64,000 bases of DNA, taken from VYFG01 sp965204165. GTDB taxonomy: Bacteria > Pseudomonadota > Gammaproteobacteria > Arenicellales > Poriferihabitantaceae. The notes beneath the pieces are model-generated. The model was not told the origin of the DNA. It worked only from the letters and a program-made list of their open reading frames with translations, and did no database searches. A program made the position numbers and the translations under genes. The stretch spans positions 682,001-746,000 of the forward strand of contig OZ241969.1 in the NCBI GenBank assembly GCA_965204165.1, given 5' to 3'. Below, piece after piece: positions 53,297 through 63,301 of the stretch. How positions within the stretch are numbered: the stretch's first letter is position 1; each line of letters starts with the position of its first letter.

Positions 53297-54358
53297 TCAG
53301 GGTTCCTCGGGTTCCGCGCTGCGCGGCCAGGCCACCATGATGGCCTGGACCAGCGTGGCCAGGGGGATGGCGAAGAAAACGCCCCAGATCCCGAACAGGC
53401 CGCCGAAGAACAGCACCGCCACGATGATGGCCACCGGGTGCAGGTTCACCACCTCGGAAAAAAGGAGCGGCACCAGCAGGTTGCCGTCCAGGGCCTGGAT
53501 GATCAGGTAGGCCACCACGAGATAGTAGAACTCGTTGGTCACGCCCCACTGGAAATAGGCAATCACCACCACCGGCACGGTCACCACGGCGGCGCCGATG
53601 TAGGGAATCAGCACCGACAGCCCCACCAGCACCCCAAGCAGCATGGCGTACTGCAGGCCGAGCAGCGAGAAGGTGAGGAAGCAGGTCCACCAGACGATGA
53701 GGATCTCCCAGAACTTGCCGCGGATGTAGTTGCCGATCTGCACATCGACATCGTGCCAGACCTGGATCGCGAGCTGGTTGTCGCTGGGCAACAGGTCGTG
53801 GGTCCAGTCCAGGATCCGGCGCTTGTCCTTGAGGAAGAAGAAGATCAGGATCGGCAGCAGGATGACGTAGATCAGGATCGTGATGATGCTGGTGACACCG
53901 TAGAGGGAATTGGCCAGGGCCTGCTGCCCGAGCCCGGTGAGTTCGGCCCGCAGACTGCTGATCAGTTCCAGGACCTGTGCCTGGGAGAACAGTTCCGGGT
54001 AGGTCTGCGGCAGCGTCATGAGGGCGGCCTGGCCCTCGCTCAGCATGGACGGAATCTGGGCCACCACCTGGGCGAGCTGGGTGTAGAGCGTCGGCAGAAG
54101 CCAGAAGAAGATCGCAACCAGGAAGAGCATGAAGGCGGTGAACACGGTCCAGATGCAGATCCAGCGCGGCAGGCGCAGGGACTGCATGCGCCGGATGATG
54201 CCCTCCAGCAGGTAGGCGATGACAATGCCCGCCAGCACCGGGGCCAGCATGTTGCCGGCATAGACCACGATGACGAACAGGACCACCAGCGCGGCGGTGA
54301 GAAACACCACCTGCGGGTTGGAGAGCTGCCGCCTGATCCAGCTGGAAATCTGTTCCAT
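53297..54358 (-). CDS. AI-2E family transporter (PerM/YdiK-like)
   Basis: About 353 aa from the ATG at 54358. Seven to eight membrane segments; conserved pieces include the IPYIGAAVVTVPVV and GNLLVPLLFSEVVNLHPVAI motifs plus GGLFGIWGVFFAIPLATL near the C-terminus. Family members export signalling molecules or ions, and the substrate here is unknown. It ends in a charged tail. Confidence 0.87.
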   Translation of the reverse strand: MEQISSWIRRQLSNPQVVFLTAALVVLFVIVVYAGNMLAPVLAGIVIAYLLEGIIRRMQSLRLPRWICIWTVFTAFMLFLVAIFFWLLPTLYTQLAQVVAQIPSMLSEGQAALMTLPQTYPELFSQAQVLELISSLRAELTGLGQQALANSLYGVTSIITILIYVILLPILIFFFLKDKRRILDWTHDLLPSDNQLAIQVWHDVDVQIGNYIRGKFWEILIVWWTCFLTFSLLGLQYAMLLGVLVGLSVLIPYIGAAVVTVPVVVIAYFQWGVTNEFYYLVVAYLIIQALDGNLLVPLLFSEVVNLHPVAIIVAVLFFGGLFGIWGVFFAIPLATLVQAIMVAWPRSAEPEEP

Positions 54359-54412
54359 CGGGTTGTTATAGCAGGTTTTCCCGGCGTCGGCCAAGTCGCC
54401 CGCAAATACCCG

Positions 54413-54835
54413 TCAGGCGGCTTCGATCTCGAAACTGTGGGTGACGGCCACCGAGGACTGCAGCATCCTGGTGACCGAGCAGTATTTCTCCATGGACAGG
54501 GCCACCGCGCGCTCCACCTTCCGGGAGTCGAGATCCGGCCCGGCGACGGTGTAGTGAACATGGATATCGGTGAACACGGCGGGCACGGCGTCGGCCCGCT
54601 GGCCCTCCACGGTGATCCGGCAGTCGGTGACGGTCTGGCGGCTCTTTTCGAGGATCAGGGCGACGTCGATGCCGCTGCAGCTGCCGAGCGCCGCCAGCAG
54701 CAGCTCCATCGGCCTTGCGCCGGCGTTGTTGCCGCCGTTGTCCGGGGAACCGTCGGTGGACAGGCGGTGGCCGCTGTCGGTGGCGACTTCAAAGGCGATC
54801 CTGCCGGTCTTGCTGAGCGTGATTTTCATCGGCAC
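54413..54835 (-). CDS. OsmC/Ohr-family protein
   Basis: 140 aa. RPMELLLAALGSCSGIDVALIL contains the conserved catalytic-type Cys; a second Cys occurs in MEKYCSVTRML. The fold matches the YhfA-like branch of OsmC proteins, thiol-dependent peroxidases or of unknown role. The start may be the second Met two codons in. Confidence 0.88.
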   Translation of the reverse strand: MPMKITLSKTGRIAFEVATDSGHRLSTDGSPDNGGNNAGARPMELLLAALGSCSGIDVALILEKSRQTVTDCRITVEGQRADAVPAVFTDIHVHYTVAGPDLDSRKVERAVALSMEKYCSVTRMLQSSVAVTHSFEIEAA

Positions 54836-54907
54836 GGGGAATGGTCGGTTGCGGCAAGTATAAATGACCCGCCTGTCCTTTCGCCGATCCCCGGCCCGGG
54901 GCCGGGA

Positions 54908-55825
54908 TCAGTCGTAGACCGGCGTAACCCAGTGCCTGTAGTCGGGCTCCTCGCCGGTGAGCACCCGGTGGAAGATTTCACCCAGATCCCGGGTCACGGG
55001 ACCCCGGCCGCCGTCGCCGATGGTGCGGTGATCGATGGTTCCCACCGCGGCCATCTGCACGCCGGTGCCGCAGAAGAAGACCTCGTCGGCCATGTAGAGC
55101 TCTGACCGGTCGATGTTGCGTTCCTCGATCCCGAGGCCGAGCCGGTCCCTGGCCAACTCCACCAGCGACTTGCGCACGATGCCTTCCAGCAGGTTCGCCG
55201 TGATCGGCGGCGTGACCAGCGAACCGTCCCGGACCATCATGAAATTCGCCGCCGTCGCCTCGGAGACATGGCCGTCCTGGTTCAGCAAGATGGCCTCGTC
55301 GAAGCCGGCCAGCATGGCCTCGCTCTTGGCGAGGGCGCTGTTGACATAGGTGCCGTTGACCTTGCCCCGGGCCGGCATGGCGGTGTCGTCCACGCGGCGC
55401 CAGCTGCTGACGCAGACCGAGAGGCTCTTGTCATCCGGCAGGTAGCTGCCGGTGGGCTGGCTGAAAATGGCAACCTTGTCCCGGGCGTCATGCAGCCAGA
55501 CCCGGAACACCCCCTCGTCCTTGTAGGCGATGGGGCGGATATAGATGTTTTCCCGCCAGGACTCCTTGCGCAGCAGTTCGAGCGTGGTGGCCACCAGTGC
55601 GGGGTTGTCCATCCCGATCTCGCTGAACAGCAGGTGGGCGCTGTGCAGGAAACGGGCGTAGTGGTCCGCGAGCCGGAAGATGTACAGCTGCTCCTGCCCG
55701 GCATTCCAGTAACCGCGGATGCCGCCGAAACATCCCGTGCCGTAATGCAGGGTGTGGTTGGTGATGCTGATCTTGGCCTGATCGATCGGGACGATCCCGC
55801 CCTCGAAAAACGCCCAGTTGGTCAT
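54908..55825 (-). CDS. ilvE: Branched-chain amino acid aminotransferase
   Basis: 305 aa from the ATG at 55825. Class IV PLP enzyme: FEGGIVPIDQAKISITNHTLHYG in parts, YIRPIAYKDEG, the lysine-bearing ARGKVNGTYVNS, and SEATAANFMMVRDG, LLEGIVRKSLVELA. It makes Val, Leu and Ile from keto acids. A long upstream in-frame extension lacks conserved sequence. It lies ten bases after the hydratase-like gene. Confidence 0.94.
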   Translation of the reverse strand: MTNWAFFEGGIVPIDQAKISITNHTLHYGTGCFGGIRGYWNAGQEQLYIFRLADHYARFLHSAHLLFSEIGMDNPALVATTLELLRKESWRENIYIRPIAYKDEGVFRVWLHDARDKVAIFSQPTGSYLPDDKSLSVCVSSWRRVDDTAMPARGKVNGTYVNSALAKSEAMLAGFDEAILLNQDGHVSEATAANFMMVRDGSLVTPPITANLLEGIVRKSLVELARDRLGLGIEERNIDRSELYMADEVFFCGTGVQMAAVGTIDHRTIGDGGRGPVTRDLGEIFHRVLTGEEPDYRHWVTPVYD

Positions 55826-55835
55826 GATGATGAGT

Positions 55836-56654
55836 TCAAGCTTGTGGTGTTGTCGTTGATCGGGAAGGGCGGAACCGCACGCCCACCCGGCCGAGGTCGC
55901 CGTAGTCCGCGAGCACGGCATCCCCGGGTTCCGCGTAATAGATCTCCCCCGCGGTGCCGGTGGACACCCGCTCCCCGGCGCGCAGCGACCGGTCCCGGAG
56001 CGCCAGGTGGTTGGCAAGCCAGGCCATGGCGTACAGCGGGTCGCCGAGCACATTTTCGCCGACACCGACGGCGAACGTTTCGCCGTTCACCTGGAGGCGC
56101 ACCTGCCGGCCGATAAAATCGACCTCCTGCCATGCGGTGACCGGTTCGCCGAAGATGCAGGCGCCGTGGACGGCGTTGTCCGCAATAAGGGCGTACTCCC
56201 CGACACCGGAGAAGTCGTTGAACCGGTGGTCGACGATTTCAAGGGAAGGCACGAAGGCCTCGATATAGGGCCGTATGGTTTCCGCGGTGTAGGGCGCCCC
56301 CGCCGGGGGCACGTCTTCGCCCAGGATGAAGCCGAATTCCGCCTCCATGATCCGCAGACGGAACGCTCCGGGGTCGAGCTCCACGCCGCTGTCATGGGTG
56401 GAATGTGTCATCAGCCGCCCGGGGAACGGCCCGCTGACGTTGAGCAGGCGGATCACCCGCTCGTTGGTGCAGGCCATCTTGTAGCCGCAGGGCACGCCCC
56501 CGAAGCGCCCGGTCAGGCCACGGACCACCTCGTCCTGGACGGCGTAGGCCGCGGCCTGGGAGCCGGGATAAAGCGCATCCGGGATATTGTCCACCGGCTC
56601 GAGGGAAAGACGGTGGTCCAGGATAAAGGCGGCGGTGTCCGGGGGTGCTGGCAT
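55836..56654 (-). CDS. 2-keto-4-pentenoate hydratase / FAH-family protein
   Basis: 272 aa. FAH/MhpD fold: GYKMACTNERVIRLLN, the metal-ligand region MEAEFGFILGEDVP (ExE), EIVDHRFNDF, and the C-terminal GTAGEIYYAEPGDAVLADYGDLG. Family members hydrate or decarboxylate 2-keto acids in meta-cleavage pathways. No other catabolic genes are close, so the true substrate is unknown. Confidence 0.85.
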   Translation of the reverse strand: MPAPPDTAAFILDHRLSLEPVDNIPDALYPGSQAAAYAVQDEVVRGLTGRFGGVPCGYKMACTNERVIRLLNVSGPFPGRLMTHSTHDSGVELDPGAFRLRIMEAEFGFILGEDVPPAGAPYTAETIRPYIEAFVPSLEIVDHRFNDFSGVGEYALIADNAVHGACIFGEPVTAWQEVDFIGRQVRLQVNGETFAVGVGENVLGDPLYAMAWLANHLALRDRSLRAGERVSTGTAGEIYYAEPGDAVLADYGDLGRVGVRFRPSRSTTTPQA

Positions 56655-56698
56655 GGCAGGGGGATTCTGTCACAAAAGCCCGGGCGCGGTGAACCGGG

Positions 56699-57655
56699 TC
56701 AGGGCTCCCGGTGTTTCATCGACGGACGGGCCATGCGCGACTCGAAATACACCACCAGCAGCCCGCTGCCGACGATCAGCAGGCTCCCGATGATGTCCCG
56801 TGTTCCGGGCAGGTCGCCCCAGACCAGGTATCCCACGACCACGGCAAAGGGCAGGCCGGTGTACTCGAAAGGCGCCACCACCGAGGCCTGGGCAATCCGG
56901 TAGGACTGCGACAGCAGGTAGCTGCCCGCGGCCACCGCCGCGCCGCAGGCCAGCAACAGCTGGAAATCGGTGAAGCTCGGCCAGATCCACGCCCTGAGGA
57001 GAAAGTCGAGGGTCGTCCGGTCGAACACGTTGAACCGGCCATCACCGATCAAAAGGCCGCTCAGGATGCTGACGAGTATGAAGGCGACATGGATATAGAA
57101 TGCCAGGGTGCTCGCGGAGTCGACCATGCCAAGCCGCCGCGTCACCATCACCATCACGGAATAGGTCAGGGCCGCCAGAACCGGCAGCACGGCGGCCCAG
57201 GTGAACCCTGCGCCGCCCGGCTCCACCATGATCACGACCCCGAACATCCCCACCGCGATGGCAATCCACCGCGGCAGACCGACCACCTCCCCCAGGATCG
57301 GACGGGCCAGCAGGCAGATGAACAGGGGCGCGGTGAAGAACAGCGCTATCACCTCCGCCAGCGGCATCACCGACAGGCCAAGAAAGAAAAACATGTTGGC
57401 CAGCACCAGCAGGAGCCCCCGGAACAGGTGCAGCAGCGGCCGCCGGGTCCGCAGCGTCGACGGCCCGCCCGTGAACTGCACGAAGACAAGCACCAGCGCC
57501 AGGGCGATCACCGCCCTGAGAAGCGTGATCTCATGCAGCGCGTAGACGGGGCTCAGCCACTTGATGATGGCATCGCTGATCGTCAGGAACACCAGGGCCG
57601 CAGTCAGGCAGAGGATTCCCTGGACGTTGTGACTGTAGCGGGTGGGGGCCTGCAT
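56699..57655 (-). CDS. EamA/DMT-family transporter
   Basis: 318 aa from the ATG at 57655. Ten membrane segments in two EamA repeats (LCLTAALVFLTISDAIIKWL... and VAPFEYTGLPFAVVVGYLVWGDLPG). A drug/metabolite exporter of unknown substrate. Its stop lies 44 bases before the hydratase-like gene start on the same strand. Confidence 0.9.
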   Translation of the reverse strand: MQAPTRYSHNVQGILCLTAALVFLTISDAIIKWLSPVYALHEITLLRAVIALALVLVFVQFTGGPSTLRTRRPLLHLFRGLLLVLANMFFFLGLSVMPLAEVIALFFTAPLFICLLARPILGEVVGLPRWIAIAVGMFGVVIMVEPGGAGFTWAAVLPVLAALTYSVMVMVTRRLGMVDSASTLAFYIHVAFILVSILSGLLIGDGRFNVFDRTTLDFLLRAWIWPSFTDFQLLLACGAAVAAGSYLLSQSYRIAQASVVAPFEYTGLPFAVVVGYLVWGDLPGTRDIIGSLLIVGSGLLVVYFESRMARPSMKHREP

Positions 57656-57827
57656 GGTGGTGGGTACGGGAGCGAAGGGGGAGTATAGGGGCAAAGCCCG
57701 CCGGCAGACCGCGCGCCGGCGGCCGATGCCGCAATCCGGCAAATTTAACGGGACGGAGCGTCGGGCCGCGGCAACGGCACTCCGCGGCAAGCCGGCGAGG
57801 GGCCCCGCGGCGCGGCGCGGGAATCCT

Positions 57828-58562
57828 TCAGCCGGCCTCCCTGGCGTCCAGCCATGCCCGGATGATGGCGCGGTGCCGGTCCCGGCCGTAGCTCGGGAAG
57901 TGGCCGCCATGGACCACTTGGACGGGCAGGTCCAGAAGCCTCACCATGCTGCGGTAATAATCCGCGGCGTCGGAATGGTAGGTGTCTTCGATCAGCGGGC
58001 CGTCGTAGACGATGTCGCCGGAGAACAGGATGCCGGTCTGCTGCTCGAACAGCGCGATGCCGCCCGGCGAGTGGCCCGGCGTGTGGATGACCAGGAACCG
58101 CCGGTCGCCGAGGTCCACGGTGTCCCCGTCCTCCAGCAGGCGGGTGGCCGGGGCCGCCCTCACGGCATATTCCGTGGAGGTGTAGGGCGCCGGCGGCAGG
58201 GCAGTGAAGATGTCGTCCGTGACGTAGGGGTCGGCCAGGGTTGCCGCCCGGGTGGGGGCCGCCAGCAGGTCGGCCTCGGCGCGATGGACCAGGCGGTCGC
58301 CGAACTCGTGGTGGGCGCCGATATGGTCGAAATGGGTATGGCTGGTAACCGCCAGGCAGGGTTTCTCCGTGACCAGCGGAACCTGTTCGCGCAGGCTCAC
58401 CACGCCCATGCCGCTGTCCACCAGCATGTCGCGGTCCCGGCCGCGCACATGCCAGATGTTGCAGCGGTAGAACGCCTTGATCCAGGGCTCCGAAATCAGC
58501 GTGACGTCATCCGCCAGGCGCTCGGTCCGGTACCATTCCTCAGGGGGCACCCTTGTTTTCAT
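57828..58562 (-). CDS. MBL-fold metallo-hydrolase
   Basis: 244 aa from the ATG at 58562. Metal ligands: SHTHFDHIGAHHEF (HxHxDH), HTPGHSPGGIALFE, FSGDIVYDGPLIED and the final HGGHFPSYG. A class-B lactamase-fold hydrolase resembling glyoxalase II-like enzymes; substrate unknown. It is divergent from the polyamine-type ABC operon. Confidence 0.9.
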   Translation of the reverse strand: MKTRVPPEEWYRTERLADDVTLISEPWIKAFYRCNIWHVRGRDRDMLVDSGMGVVSLREQVPLVTEKPCLAVTSHTHFDHIGAHHEFGDRLVHRAEADLLAAPTRAATLADPYVTDDIFTALPPAPYTSTEYAVRAAPATRLLEDGDTVDLGDRRFLVIHTPGHSPGGIALFEQQTGILFSGDIVYDGPLIEDTYHSDAADYYRSMVRLLDLPVQVVHGGHFPSYGRDRHRAIIRAWLDAREAG

Positions 58563-58679
58563 GGCGGCAGTATAGCGCCGGGGAGGGCCGGCCGCACCCG
58601 GTGTTGTTGACGCGCCTTCGCCCCGTGGGTGATGATTCCTTCCCCCGAACATTCATAAACATCACCAAAAGAGGAGACC

Positions 58680-59734
58680 ATGAACAAAACCACCATCACT
58701 TCCCTGCTGTCGGCATCCCTGCTGCTCGGCGCCCACGCCGCGGCGGCCCAGGAGGAACTCAACGCCCTGGTCTGGTGCGATCATACCGATCCTGCATTCA
58801 TCGAGCCGTTCGAGAAGGCCAACAACGTCAAGGTCAACCTGAAGACTACGAAGGCACCGGGACCGCGCTGTCCATCATCGAACAGTCACAGCCCGGCGAC
58901 TGGGACGTCTTCGTGGTGGACGGCATCGACGTGCCCCGGGTGGTGGAGGCCGGCATCCTGGCCCCGCTGCCGGCAGAGGCGCTGCCCACGGCGGACCTGT
59001 TCCCCGCAATCGTCATGCCGGAGAACCACGTCATCGACGGCAAGACCTACGCCATCACCGAGAAATTCGGCTACAACACCATTTCCTACAACAAGAACAA
59101 CGTCGACGTCGCCGATTTCCAGGACATCGCGGTGATGTGGAGCGAGAAATACAAGGGCCGGATCGCGCTCTATGATTACTACCTGCCGATGATCGGCCTG
59201 GTGGCCATCAGCCTCGGCATCGAGACCGCCAACATCCAGGAATCCGACCTGCCCGCCATCCGGGAGAAGCTGTTTGCCATGAAGGATGTCGCCAAGCAGG
59301 TGGGCGAGGTGGTTTCCAGCCAGACGGCCATTGCCACCGGCGAGGTGGATATCCTAGTGGGGGGCGGCGAGTGGGTGACCGCCGGGCTGACCGGCGAATT
59401 GCCGCATCTCGACTGGGTGATTCCCGAACAGGGCGCGGTCCGTTGGTCCCAGTCCGTGGGCGTCTTTGCGGATTCCGGGAAACCGGACCTGGCCCTCAAG
59501 CTCGTGCAGTACATCCTGAGCCCGGAAGGCCAGGCCCGCCTCGCGACGTCGTCCTGCTACTGGGCGATGCCCGCCAACAGCAGGGCAGCCGAGCACCTGT
59601 CCGACCAGCAGCGCGCCGCCCTGCGCTGGGATGACCAGGAGAAGTATCTTGCCAATGCCCAGCTCTACCCGGCCCCCGACGCGGAACTGGACGCCAGGAT
59701 GCAGGACATCTGGACGGAGTTCCTGCAGCGCTGA
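58680..59734 (+). pseudogene. Polyamine-type ABC substrate-binding protein, frameshifted
   Basis: ATG with a GAGGAGA site. The signal peptide (MNKTTITSLLSASLLLGAHAAAAQ) and the start of the mature protein (LNALVWCDHTDPAFIEPFE, NNVKVNLK) are in one frame. From about 58842 the family sequence (DYEGTGTALSIIEQS, FGYNTISYNKNNVDV, GGGEWVTAG, SSCYWAMPAN) continues in another frame to 59734. Adding one G between AAG and ACT restores the whole gene, so a single base is missing. It is either a sequencing error or a recent inactivation; permeases and ATPase are intact. The family is PotD-like. Confidence 0.85.
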
Positions 59735-59749
59735 TTCGCGAACTTTCCG

Positions 59750-60613
59750 GTGACGGTGCCCGTCACCCGGAACGCCGGGGCCTCCCGCGGCTGGGCCTTC
59801 GTCGGCCCGGCCGTCCTGTGGACCCTGGCATTCTTCATCGTCCCGTTCGTGATGATGATCTGCTACAGCCTGTGGCAGCGGGCGGGCACGGGGCTGGTGC
59901 GGAGCTGGAACCTGGACAACTACACCGGGTTCCTCGACAAGCCCCACTTCGTGGCCGGGCTCCAGAATTCCCTGGAGATCACCGTCCTGGTGACGGTGGT
60001 CTCCATCATCCTGGCCTATCCCCTGGCCTGGATCATCGCCGAGCGGGTGCCCCGCCGTTGGCAGCGGCTCGCCCTGCTCCTCGCCATCCTGCCGTTCTGG
60101 ACATCCTACGTGGTGCGCTCCTATGCCTGGCTCCTGGTGCTTTCCCGCGGCGGCTATCTCAACCAGTTCCTGATGGGCGCGGGGATCATCGACAGCCCCC
60201 TTGAGATCACCGCCACCCGGGCCGCCACGGTGACGGGTTTCGTGCATTTCTTCGTCATGCTGCTGACGCTGACGATCTACGCGAACCTGGTGCAGCTCTC
60301 GCCCAACTACCGCCGGGCGGCGATGGATCTCGGCGCAAGCCCGCTGCAGACCTTCTGGCACGTGATCCTGCCCCTGACCCTGCCCGGGGTGGTGGTGGGC
60401 GCGTTTCTCACCTTCGTGCTGTGCATCGGGGACTACATCACGCCGCAGATTCTCGGCGGCAACAACGAGCTGGTGCTGCCGCAGATCATCATGCTGCAGA
60501 TCACGCGGCGGGCCGACTTCCCCACGGCGGCGGCGCTGTCCATCATTCTCATGGTGGTGATCACCCTGGTCTATCTGGCCGCGTCGCGCTGGCTGAAGAT
60601 GGAGCGGGTCTGA
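59750..60613 (+). CDS. potB: ABC permease, PotB-like
   Basis: 287 aa, GTG start with no strong ribosome site, 15 bases after the binding-protein stop. Six membrane segments. The EAA loop is YRRAAMDLGASPLQTFWHVILPLTLPG in parts. First permease of a polyamine-type importer. Its TGA overlaps the ATG of the next gene. Confidence 0.9.
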   Translation: MTVPVTRNAGASRGWAFVGPAVLWTLAFFIVPFVMMICYSLWQRAGTGLVRSWNLDNYTGFLDKPHFVAGLQNSLEITVLVTVVSIILAYPLAWIIAERVPRRWQRLALLLAILPFWTSYVVRSYAWLLVLSRGGYLNQFLMGAGIIDSPLEITATRAATVTGFVHFFVMLLTLTIYANLVQLSPNYRRAAMDLGASPLQTFWHVILPLTLPGVVVGAFLTFVLCIGDYITPQILGGNNELVLPQIIMLQITRRADFPTAAALSIILMVVITLVYLAASRWLKMERV

Positions 60614-61413
60614 TGCGCCGCTGGCTCGACAACGCGGGCACCGGCAGCTACCTGCTGCTGCTCTATGGCTTCATCTACCTGCCGGTGATGACCTTGGTGC
60701 TGTTTTCGTTCCAGGAGGGGCGGTTCCCGATTCCGCCCTTCAACGGGCCCTCGCTGCGCTGGTACGAGGCCGTGGCCGCCGATGGCAAACTGACCTCGGC
60801 GCTGACGCACTCGCTGCTGGTGGCGCTTCTTTCCTCCGCCCTGGCCTGCGTTCTCGGGTTCCTGGCGGCCTACGGCTTCGCCCGCTTCCGGCTGCCCGGG
60901 GCCGGGCCCCTGAAGGTGATGATCACGGCCCCGCTGACGGTGAGCTACCTGATCATCGGCTTCGGCCTCCTGGTGACGCTCAACCTGGTCGGCGTGTCCC
61001 GCAGCCTGTGGACGGTCGGCATCGGGCACGTGGTGATCAACACGCCGCTCTGCTTCGCCATCATCTACGCATCCCTGGGCGAGCACCAGCGCAACATCGA
61101 ACGCGCCGCCCAGGACTTGGGCGCGAGCGATCTCAGGGTAATGCTCTGGGTCACCGCGCCCATGCTGATGCCGTCCATCGTCGCCGCCTACTTTCTGTCG
61201 GTGACCTTTTCCTGGGATGAGTTCATCATTGCGTTCCTGCTGAGCCGGTTCGACGTTACCCTGCCGGTGGAGATCTGGAGTCTTCTGCGATCGGGCCTCA
61301 ATCCCAAAACCAATGCCGTGGGAAGCGTCGTGTTTCTGGTCTCGGTGGTAATCGTGCTGCTGCTCGAATTCACCGTGTTCCGCCGGAGAGGATGGAATGA
61401 CCGCCCGGGTTGA
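60613..61413 (+). CDS. potC: ABC permease, PotC-like
   Basis: 266 aa. The ATG shares its A with the upstream TGA. Six membrane segments; EAA loop IERAAQDLGASDLRVMLWVTAPML. Second permease of the transporter. It overlaps the ATPase gene by 17 bases. Confidence 0.9.
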   Translation: MRRWLDNAGTGSYLLLLYGFIYLPVMTLVLFSFQEGRFPIPPFNGPSLRWYEAVAADGKLTSALTHSLLVALLSSALACVLGFLAAYGFARFRLPGAGPLKVMITAPLTVSYLIIGFGLLVTLNLVGVSRSLWTVGIGHVVINTPLCFAIIYASLGEHQRNIERAAQDLGASDLRVMLWVTAPMLMPSIVAAYFLSVTFSWDEFIIAFLLSRFDVTLPVEIWSLLRSGLNPKTNAVGSVVFLVSVVIVLLLEFTVFRRRGWNDRPG

Positions 61414-62479
61414 GCTTCGCGGCATCGGCCATCGGTTCGGCGAATTCGAGGCCCTGGCGGACATCGACCTCTTGGTGGATGCCGGCGATTACGCCGTGCT
61501 GCTCGGTCCGTCCGGCTGCGGCAAGACCACGCTTCTCATGATCCTGGCGGGCTTCATCCATCCCGTCCGGGGCGAGGTGCTGATCGGCGACAGGCCGTAC
61601 AACGGCGTGCCGCCGGCCAGGCGGCCCACCACCACCATGTTCCAGGACTACGCCCTTTTTCCGCACATGACGGTGAGGTCCAACATCATGTTCGGACCGA
61701 AAATGCGGGGTGTTGCCCGCGGGGAGTCGGAACGGCGCGCCCTGGAGCTCCTCGAGATGGTCAATCTGCCCGGGGCCGCGGGAAAGAAGCCCCATGAGCT
61801 GTCCGGCGGCCAGCGCCAGCGGGTCGCCCTGGCCCGCGCTCTGGCGGTGGGACCGGACGTGCTGCTGCTGGATGAACCCCTGGGCGCTCTCGATCTCAAC
61901 CTTCGCAAGCAGATGCAGCACGAGCTGAAGCAAATCCAGCGCGAGACCGGCACCACGTTCATCCATGTCACCCACGACCAGGAAGAGGCCATGGCCATCG
62001 CGGACAGGATCGTGGTGATGAACCACGGCCGCATCGAGGACCACGGCCCGCCGGACCGGGTCTACCTTCGCCCGGCGACCCTGTTCAGCGCCGGCTTCAT
62101 GGGCGAACTGAACCGGGTCGAGGGCCGGGTCCTGGAGGCCGGCGGCGCGGAGCTCCGCCTCGAGGTCTGGGATCGTGAACTGACCCTGCCGTCCGCGACG
62201 ACCATGAACCGGCCGCTGTCCCGGGACCAGCGCGTGGCCCTTTGTTTCCGCCCGGAACACTTCCGAGTGTCGGCGAAGGATCCCGTGGTGGACCTCGGCG
62301 GCGCCAGTGCGGGGGACGTGGCGTTCTTTGGCCCCCACCTGCGGGTGGTGCTGGTCCCGGATGCGGCGCCGGACCAGCCGCTGACGGCGCACTTTCCCCA
62401 GCTCGCCCGGCTTGCACCGGGCGCCCGGGCAGACCTGTGCGTCAATGCTGACGCCGTGGTAGTCCTGCCGCTGGAGTGA
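61397..62479 (+). CDS. potA: ABC ATPase, PotA-like
   Basis: 360 aa. Walker A LLGPSGCGKTTLLM, Q-loop FQDYALFPHM, signature HELSGGQRQRVALARAL, Walker B VLLLDEPLGALD, H-loop IHVTHDQEEAMAIAD, then a TOBE domain from about residue 240. It powers polyamine-type import with the two permeases. With the binding protein frameshifted, the complex may be idle. Confidence 0.92.
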   Translation: MTARVELRGIGHRFGEFEALADIDLLVDAGDYAVLLGPSGCGKTTLLMILAGFIHPVRGEVLIGDRPYNGVPPARRPTTTMFQDYALFPHMTVRSNIMFGPKMRGVARGESERRALELLEMVNLPGAAGKKPHELSGGQRQRVALARALAVGPDVLLLDEPLGALDLNLRKQMQHELKQIQRETGTTFIHVTHDQEEAMAIADRIVVMNHGRIEDHGPPDRVYLRPATLFSAGFMGELNRVEGRVLEAGGAELRLEVWDRELTLPSATTMNRPLSRDQRVALCFRPEHFRVSAKDPVVDLGGASAGDVAFFGPHLRVVLVPDAAPDQPLTAHFPQLARLAPGARADLCVNADAVVVLPLE

Positions 62480-62497
62480 GCGCGGCGGGACGGGTAT

Positions 62498-63301
62498 TCA
62501 GGCCGTCCGGTCCCGGAAGAGTTCGGCCAGCCTGTCCCCGGGGTCGTCGGCCCGCATGAAGGCCTCGCCGACCAGGAACGCGTGCACGCCGTTTGCGCGC
62601 ATTATCGACACGTCCTCGGGGCGGTGAATCCCGCTTTCCGTGATCACGATGCGGTCCTGCGGTATGTCATCCAGCAATCCGAGCGTGGTGTCGAGGGAAG
62701 TTTCGAAGGTGCGCAGGTTCCGGTTGTTGATGCCCACCAGCCGGCACGGCAGCCGCAATGCCCGCACGAGTTCCGCATGGTCGTGCACCTCCACCAGCAC
62801 GTCCAGCGACAACTCGAGGGCCAGCGCCGCCAAGTCCGACAGGGCGGCATCGTCCAGCGCCGCCACGATCAGCAGGATGGCGTCGGCACCGATCAGTCGG
62901 GCCTCGTACACCTGGTAGGGGTCGATGGTGAAGTCCTTGCGCAGTACCGGCAGGCCGCTGGCCTCGCGGGCCGCAAGGAGGTAGTCGTCGTGGCCCTGGA
63001 AGAAGTGCTCGTCGGTGAGCACCGACAGACAGGTGGCGCCGCCGCGGGCGTAGCTGCGCGCGATCCCGGCGGGATCGAAATCGGGCCGGATCACCCCCTT
63101 GCTGGGGGAGGCCTTCTTGACCTCCGCGATGACGCCCGGCCGGCCCCGGGCGAGCCTGTCCCCCAGGGCGTCGGCGAATCCCCGGGTCGGAGGGAGGCCG
63201 GCGGCGCACCGCCGCCTGAGGCCGGACAGGGGCGTTGTCCCGGCGCGCCCGGCCACTTCCCCGGCCTTGTGGGCCAGGATCCGTTCCAGGATGTCGCTCA
63301 C
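62498..63301 (-). CDS. trpC: Indole-3-glycerol phosphate synthase
   Basis: 267 aa from a GTG at 63301 that overlaps the stop of the cupin gene. TIM-barrel motifs: VIAEVKKASPSKGVIRPDFDPAGIA, LSVLTDEHFFQG, LPVLRKDFTIDPYQV, VGINNRNLRTF and ITESGIHRPED. It closes the indole ring in tryptophan synthesis. trpD, usually between trpG and trpC, is not here. Confidence 0.95.
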   Translation of the reverse strand: MSDILERILAHKAGEVAGRAGTTPLSGLRRRCAAGLPPTRGFADALGDRLARGRPGVIAEVKKASPSKGVIRPDFDPAGIARSYARGGATCLSVLTDEHFFQGHDDYLLAAREASGLPVLRKDFTIDPYQVYEARLIGADAILLIVAALDDAALSDLAALALELSLDVLVEVHDHAELVRALRLPCRLVGINNRNLRTFETSLDTTLGLLDDIPQDRIVITESGIHRPEDVSIMRANGVHAFLVGEAFMRADDPGDRLAELFRDRTA

